This document shows, in pieces, positions 60,704 through 64,000 of a stretch of DNA of 64,000 bases (within the stretch, counting starts at the first letter, position 1; each line of letters starts with the position of its first letter). The notes beneath the pieces are model-generated. The model searched no databases. It saw nothing but the letters and a program-made list of their open reading frames with translations, and was not told the origin of the DNA. The position numbers were made by a program, and so were the translations under genes. Source of the stretch: CAVRTJ01 sp964507185. Its GTDB lineage: Bacteria > Acidobacteriota > UBA4820 > DSQY01. The stretch is from assembly GCA_964507185.1 (NCBI GenBank), contig CAZDOY010000009.1:25125-89124 (forward strand), read 5' to 3'.

Positions 60704-61513
60704 CTATACGTCGCGGTAGAAGACGAGGCCGCTGAGATCCACGTCGCTGACCCCGGACACCTTCCACGCGATCTGTTCCACTTCGGTTATCTCCTCCTGG
60801 CTGCCCAGTCGGCCGTTGATGGCCACCGCCCCGCCGTGCGCCACGACTTCGACTTCCAGGTTGGCGGTCGAGGGGTTAATGGCCAGGTTCGCCCTGATCT
60901 TGCTCGCCAGGGCGAGGTCCTCCATCGCAGTCTGCGACTCTGGCGCCTGCTCGAAGCACTTCTGCTTTACGGCCGTGGCGACGATGTCGCAGGCCTCGTC
61001 AATGTCCATGTATTCGAGGTTCAGAACGACGTCGTACAACGTCGGATCCCCCCAGTCCACGCCGTAGAGGTAGTGGGTCCACTTCTTCCGGTCGCTGTCC
61101 ATCCTGTGGATGTAGGCCAGCGCCTCGCCGTGGCCCACCTTGAGGCGGTCTTCCACCATGCTGAGTCTGAATTCAGGCGGCGCGATGATGCGCGTTCTGA
61201 CGACGTGGCTTACTCCCCGGAGAAGCAGGTGCCCGGCGTTTCCGTGATAGATGGCGTTGCCGTGGCGGACTTCTTCCGTCAGTGCCGCCTGGATGAGGGT
61301 GAGATAGACGTACTTCTTGTGCTTGAACCGGTCCCAGAAGGTCGGCGGCTTTTCGAGTGCGTCCCTCAGATCGGATTGATTGACGCCGAAAGCCGCGGCC
61401 TTTTCCACGATGACGTCTCTGTCGATGCAGCGATACCCGAGCTTCTCGGCGAGGCATTCGGCGAGGATTTTCCCACCGCTGAATGAACCTCGGGAGATGG
61501 TAACGATAGCCAT
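60704..61513 (-). CDS. Cytidylate-kinase-like protein with BON domain (soluble)
   Basis: A 269-residue protein and first gene of the operon. Residues 1-195 follow the cytidylate-kinase-like fold (AIVTISRGSFSGGKILAECLAEKLGY, IDRDVIVEKAAAFGV, IYHGNAGHLLLRGV, VLNLEYMD). The P-loop SRGSFSGGKIL has a Lys but no Ser/Thr after it. A BON domain (about 205-265: VEVVAHGGAVAINGRLGS, VSGVSDVDLSGLVF) ends it. BON domains often bind lipids or glycine-rich envelope partners. There is no signal peptide or helix, so it should be cytosolic. It is a shorter homologue of the protein at 50152. Confidence 0.75.
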   Translation of the reverse strand: MAIVTISRGSFSGGKILAECLAEKLGYRCIDRDVIVEKAAAFGVNQSDLRDALEKPPTFWDRFKHKKYVYLTLIQAALTEEVRHGNAIYHGNAGHLLLRGVSHVVRTRIIAPPEFRLSMVEDRLKVGHGEALAYIHRMDSDRKKWTHYLYGVDWGDPTLYDVVLNLEYMDIDEACDIVATAVKQKCFEQAPESQTAMEDLALASKIRANLAINPSTANLEVEVVAHGGAVAINGRLGSQEEITEVEQIAWKVSGVSDVDLSGLVFYRDV

Positions 61514-61836
61514 CCGGGTCCCCCCCTTCCCAGCTTGAAGCGCCCGTCCCCACGGCATAATGGTTGCTGGTGCTGAAAGTATAGGGAGGGGTCGGGCGCT
61601 TGTCAAACGGCCGCTGGGGCCCCAATAGATAATAAGGGCCATATCCCCACCACGCCGTCGGCCGGCCGGGCCTAAAGCCCCACGTGCCGGATTACGAGGG
61701 GGACAAGTACTGTCATCGCAGGCCGGTTGGCCTAATATTATTCATCTGGGTTCGCTCCGCGTGTCGAACGCGCTCAGGGCGCGGGAAGAAAGGCATCTTG
61801 GCGGCGGCGAGTGCAGGGGAAGGGCGGACGTCCACT
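61514..61836. other. Divergent promoter region operon / siroheme genes
   Basis: The minus-strand promoter of the long operon (61578-61606) lies here. On the plus strand CTGTCA-17-TAATAT near 61711-61739 is a weak candidate for the siroheme genes. A GGCCGGTTGGCC palindrome lies beside it. No gene seen. Confidence 0.55.
61578..61606 (-). promoter_or_regulatory. Near-consensus sigma-70 promoter of the 14.5-kb operon
   Basis: Minus strand: TTGACA (61606-61601), exactly 17 bases, TATACT (61583-61578). The leader before the first ATG (61513) is about 60 bases. This is the best sigma-70 match in the window. Confidence 0.85.
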
Positions 61837-63534
61837 ATGAAACCGGGCAAGGTCTATATCGTCGGCGCAGGGCCGGGCCATCCCGAGCTGCTCACGCTGA
61901 AGGCCGCCGAACTGCTGCGCACTGGAGACGTTATCGTCTACGACAGGCTCATACAGGAAGAGGTGCTTGCGCTGGCCAAGCCGGCAGCCGAACGGATCTA
62001 CATGGGCAAGCCCGTGGGCAAGCACGATTCCCGGCAGGACGAGATCCACGAGATCCTCGTTCAGAAGGCCCGGGAAGGCAAAACCGTGGTCCGTCTCAAA
62101 GGCGGCGACCCCTTCGTCTTCGGTCGGGGCGGCGAGGAGGCCGAATACCTGGCCGGGCACGACGTTCCATTCGAGATCATCCCCGGCGTCACGTCGGCCC
62201 TTTCGGCGCCGTTGAGTGCGGGCATAGCGGTGACCCACAGGGACAGCGCCTCGTGCGTCGCCATCGTGACGGGGCACGAGGCGAAGGACGAAGAGAGCCG
62301 CCTGGACTGGTCCGTTCTGGCCAAAATGCCCACGCTGGTCTTCCTTATGGGCGTCAAGAACGCCGGACGGATCGCGGGCAGGCTCATCGAAAACGGCCGG
62401 AGCCCGGATACCCCCGCGGCCGTCATCCAGATGGCCTTCTGGCACGACGAGCACGTGGTGGTGGGGACCCTCGCCACCATCGCCGAAGACATCGAAAGGG
62501 AAGGCATCAAACCCCCGGCGACCCTCGTCATCGGCGACGTGGTCCGTCTGCGAGAGAAGCTTCGCATCGCGAAGCGCGATCTCAAGCGGCGGACGGACGG
62601 CACCTCTCGCTTCGAACCCGCGCCGGCACCCGACCAGCTCCTCAGGCTCGCCACGGCCGGCCTCGGAACGCAGGCGCTCGGCTTCGCCCTGGAGAATGCC
62701 CTGTTCGACGCGCTCGAGGACGCCGTCTCGGCGGAAGATCTCTCGACGCGGGCCGGATTTAACGCCCAGGCCATGCCGGAAGTCCTGGACGCGCTCGTGG
62801 CGCTCGGCATCCTGGAAAAGAAAGACGGCCGGTACAGGAACCTGGAACTCGCCACGCGGTACCTGCGGCAAAGCTCCCCCCAGAGCCTGCGACCGGCCCT
62901 GCTGCACCAGGCCCGTTCCAGCGCCTCGTGGAGGCGCCTCGAAGTCTATGCCAGGGAAGGCTGTAAGGACTTTGTCGCCGTCGGTGACGATGCCGCTTAC
63001 GAAGCCTCCTGCGAGAGCCTGGCCCGGTTCGCCGCGCCGGCGGTTGCGGAACAGCTCGACCTCGAGTCCTCCGGGCCTGTCCTTCTCGTGGGATGGGGGA
63101 ATGAAGCCTACGAAAAGGCACTCAATGCGCGGTGGCCTGGGCTTTCTTTCACGGCCGTCAACCCGTTCACATCGACGAAGCGCGCGCTCAGGATGCTGTG
63201 CCCGATTCCGGAAGACGGCCCATACGGGACCGTCCTGCTCTCCGGCCTTCTGGCCTCCTGCGATCGGGGCCAGGTGCAGAAGGTCCTCGACGAATCCGCC
63301 GCGGCCCTCACGCCCGGCGGCAGCCTCGTTCTCCACGACAGCTTTCTGCCCGTCAGCGCGCTGCCGCCTCCGGAGGTAGTCCTCGGCGCTCTTGGCAGGC
63401 ACATGACACGGGGCGGCTGCCGCACGTGGTCCATCGGGCGCCTCACCGACGCGCTCACGGCCCTGGGTTTCGGGGCCATCGCCAGCAAGGCCCTCCCCGC
63501 CGGCACCGTGCTCGTCACGGCCCGGAGGGGTTAG
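61837..63534 (+). CDS. Uroporphyrinogen-III methyltransferase fused to an O-methyltransferase-like domain
   Basis: A 565-residue fusion. Residues 1-245 are a SUMT (CobA/CysG-C type) making precorrin-2 (GAGPGHPELLTLKAAELL, GGDPFVFGRGGEEAEYL, GVTSALSAPLSAGIAVTHR). Residues ~265-360 look like an O-methyltransferase dimerisation/winged-helix region (NALFDALEDAVSAEDLSTRAGF, VLDALVALGILEK) and ~400-560 like its SAM-binding fold (GPVLLVGWGNEAYEKAL, VQKVLDESAAALTPGGSLVLHDSFLP). The GxGxG of the second SAM site is eroded to VGWGNE. The ATG at 61837 begins at the family start. The next gene makes sirohydrochlorin from precorrin-2, so siroheme is the route. Confidence 0.88.
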   Translation: MKPGKVYIVGAGPGHPELLTLKAAELLRTGDVIVYDRLIQEEVLALAKPAAERIYMGKPVGKHDSRQDEIHEILVQKAREGKTVVRLKGGDPFVFGRGGEEAEYLAGHDVPFEIIPGVTSALSAPLSAGIAVTHRDSASCVAIVTGHEAKDEESRLDWSVLAKMPTLVFLMGVKNAGRIAGRLIENGRSPDTPAAVIQMAFWHDEHVVVGTLATIAEDIEREGIKPPATLVIGDVVRLREKLRIAKRDLKRRTDGTSRFEPAPAPDQLLRLATAGLGTQALGFALENALFDALEDAVSAEDLSTRAGFNAQAMPEVLDALVALGILEKKDGRYRNLELATRYLRQSSPQSLRPALLHQARSSASWRRLEVYAREGCKDFVAVGDDAAYEASCESLARFAAPAVAEQLDLESSGPVLLVGWGNEAYEKALNARWPGLSFTAVNPFTSTKRALRMLCPIPEDGPYGTVLLSGLLASCDRGQVQKVLDESAAALTPGGSLVLHDSFLPVSALPPPEVVLGALGRHMTRGGCRTWSIGRLTDALTALGFGAIASKALPAGTVLVTARRG

Positions 63535-63557
63535 AAACGCCGGTCTGCGGAGCTTGA

Positions 63558-64000
63558 ATGAGCTATCTGGTCAACCTCTGCCTCGAAGGACGCGACGTGC
63601 TCGTAGTGGGCGCGGGGGGCGTGGCCGCGCGCAAGGTGGGCGGACTGCTGGCCGCCGGCGCCAGCGTAAGGGTGGTGGCGCCGTCCGCGGGTGAGGCCGT
63701 CGAGCGCCTGGCCGATGAGGGCCGCCTGAGCCTTCTCCGGCGCGAGTACGTGCCCGAGGACGTCGAAGGCGCCTTCCTGGTCATAGCGGCCACCGATGAC
63801 GAGGACCTCAACGCGGCGGTTTCCGCAGACGCGAGGAGGAACGGCTGTCTGGTCAACGTGGTGGACAGGCCGGCGCTGTGCACCATCACTCTTCCGGCCG
63901 TGGTCCGCCGCGGCGACCTCACGCTGGCCGTGGCCACGAACGGCCGGTGCCCTGCCATGGCCCGGTCTCTCCGGGAGGAGTTGGAAGCACGTTACGGCGA
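63558..64000 (+). CDS. Precorrin-2 dehydrogenase / siroheme synthase N-terminal type (3' partial)
   Basis: The first 147 residues of a Met8p/CysG N-terminal-type protein that oxidises precorrin-2 and may insert iron. SYLVNLCLEGRDVLVVGAGGVAARKVGGLL is the NAD-binding start, followed by VIAATDDEDLN (catalytic Asp region) and VNVVDRPALCTITLPAVVRRGDL. It starts 24 bases after the SUMT fusion stop and runs out of the window, so its C-terminus is unknown. Confidence 0.93.
   Translation, partial: MSYLVNLCLEGRDVLVVGAGGVAARKVGGLLAAGASVRVVAPSAGEAVERLADEGRLSLLRREYVPEDVEGAFLVIAATDDEDLNAAVSADARRNGCLVNVVDRPALCTITLPAVVRRGDLTLAVATNGRCPAMARSLREELEARYG

Noticed and set aside
61774..63402. 542-residue open frame opposite the SUMT fusion
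   Set aside because: Antisense to a well-conserved SUMT; no recognisable domain.

Overview
The window is a 64 kb piece of a GC-rich (I estimate low 60s percent) Gram-negative bacterial chromosome. It is probably a draft or metagenome assembly, because a run of exactly 100 N interrupts pyrK at 11630-11729. An outer membrane is implied by a Skp/OmpH-type chaperone and a TonB-domain lipoprotein. An uptake-type [NiFe] hydrogenase, many sensor kinases, an archaeal-type GAPDH and siroheme genes point to an uncultured, metabolically flexible or anaerobic lineage (Desulfobacterota-, Acidobacteriota- or NC10-like). I cannot name the phylum from sequence alone. I found no rRNA, tRNA, CRISPR array, integrase or insertion sequence.

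Layout. 1-3.5 kb: the end of a GGDEF-EAL protein, a YajQ-family protein and a small membrane protein, separated by intergenic DNA rich in short degenerate repeats. 3.5-9.3 kb (minus strand): a GH65 disaccharide phosphorylase, a beta-phosphoglucomutase/trehalose-6-phosphatase fusion, a cupin and a type II (archaeal-type) GAPDH. 9.7-11.3 kb: an ECF sigma factor, its zinc-finger anti-sigma factor and a divergent membrane-protein gene, with two matching divergent ECF-type promoters between them. 11.4-16.4 kb: pyrK-pyrD-pyrF and two radical SAM proteins. 16.5-24.7 kb: lon, rpsO-pnp, a double-TonB-domain lipoprotein, a solo B3/B4 protein, a CheY-like receiver and a membrane protein. 24.7-36.6 kb (minus strand): a complete hydrogenase block, hypF-C-D-E-A-B followed by hybO-A-B-C-D. 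36.8 kb: a Skp/OmpH-like chaperone.

37.5-61.5 kb is the most unusual part. It is an island built from repeated gene families: four membrane sensor histidine kinases (one has Gly where the phospho-acceptor His should be), two receiver-only response regulators, five TauE/SafE permeases, four Alph_Pro_TM (TIGR02186-like) periplasmic/membrane proteins each coupled to a permease, two PEP-synthase-like phosphotransferases that keep the ATP and phospho-His domains but lack the PEP barrel, and two cytidylate-kinase-like/BON proteins. Eleven of these genes form one minus-strand unit (61513 to 47038) behind a near-consensus sigma-70 promoter. The recurrence suggests an envelope sensing and anion (possibly sulfite or organosulfonate) export system with phospho-relay partners; the function is inferred. 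Divergent from it, 61.8-64 kb carries siroheme-synthesis genes: a SUMT fused to an O-methyltransferase-like domain, then a Met8/CysG-N-type dehydrogenase cut by the window end. Siroheme serves sulfite and nitrite reductases, a loose thematic link to the TauE permeases.
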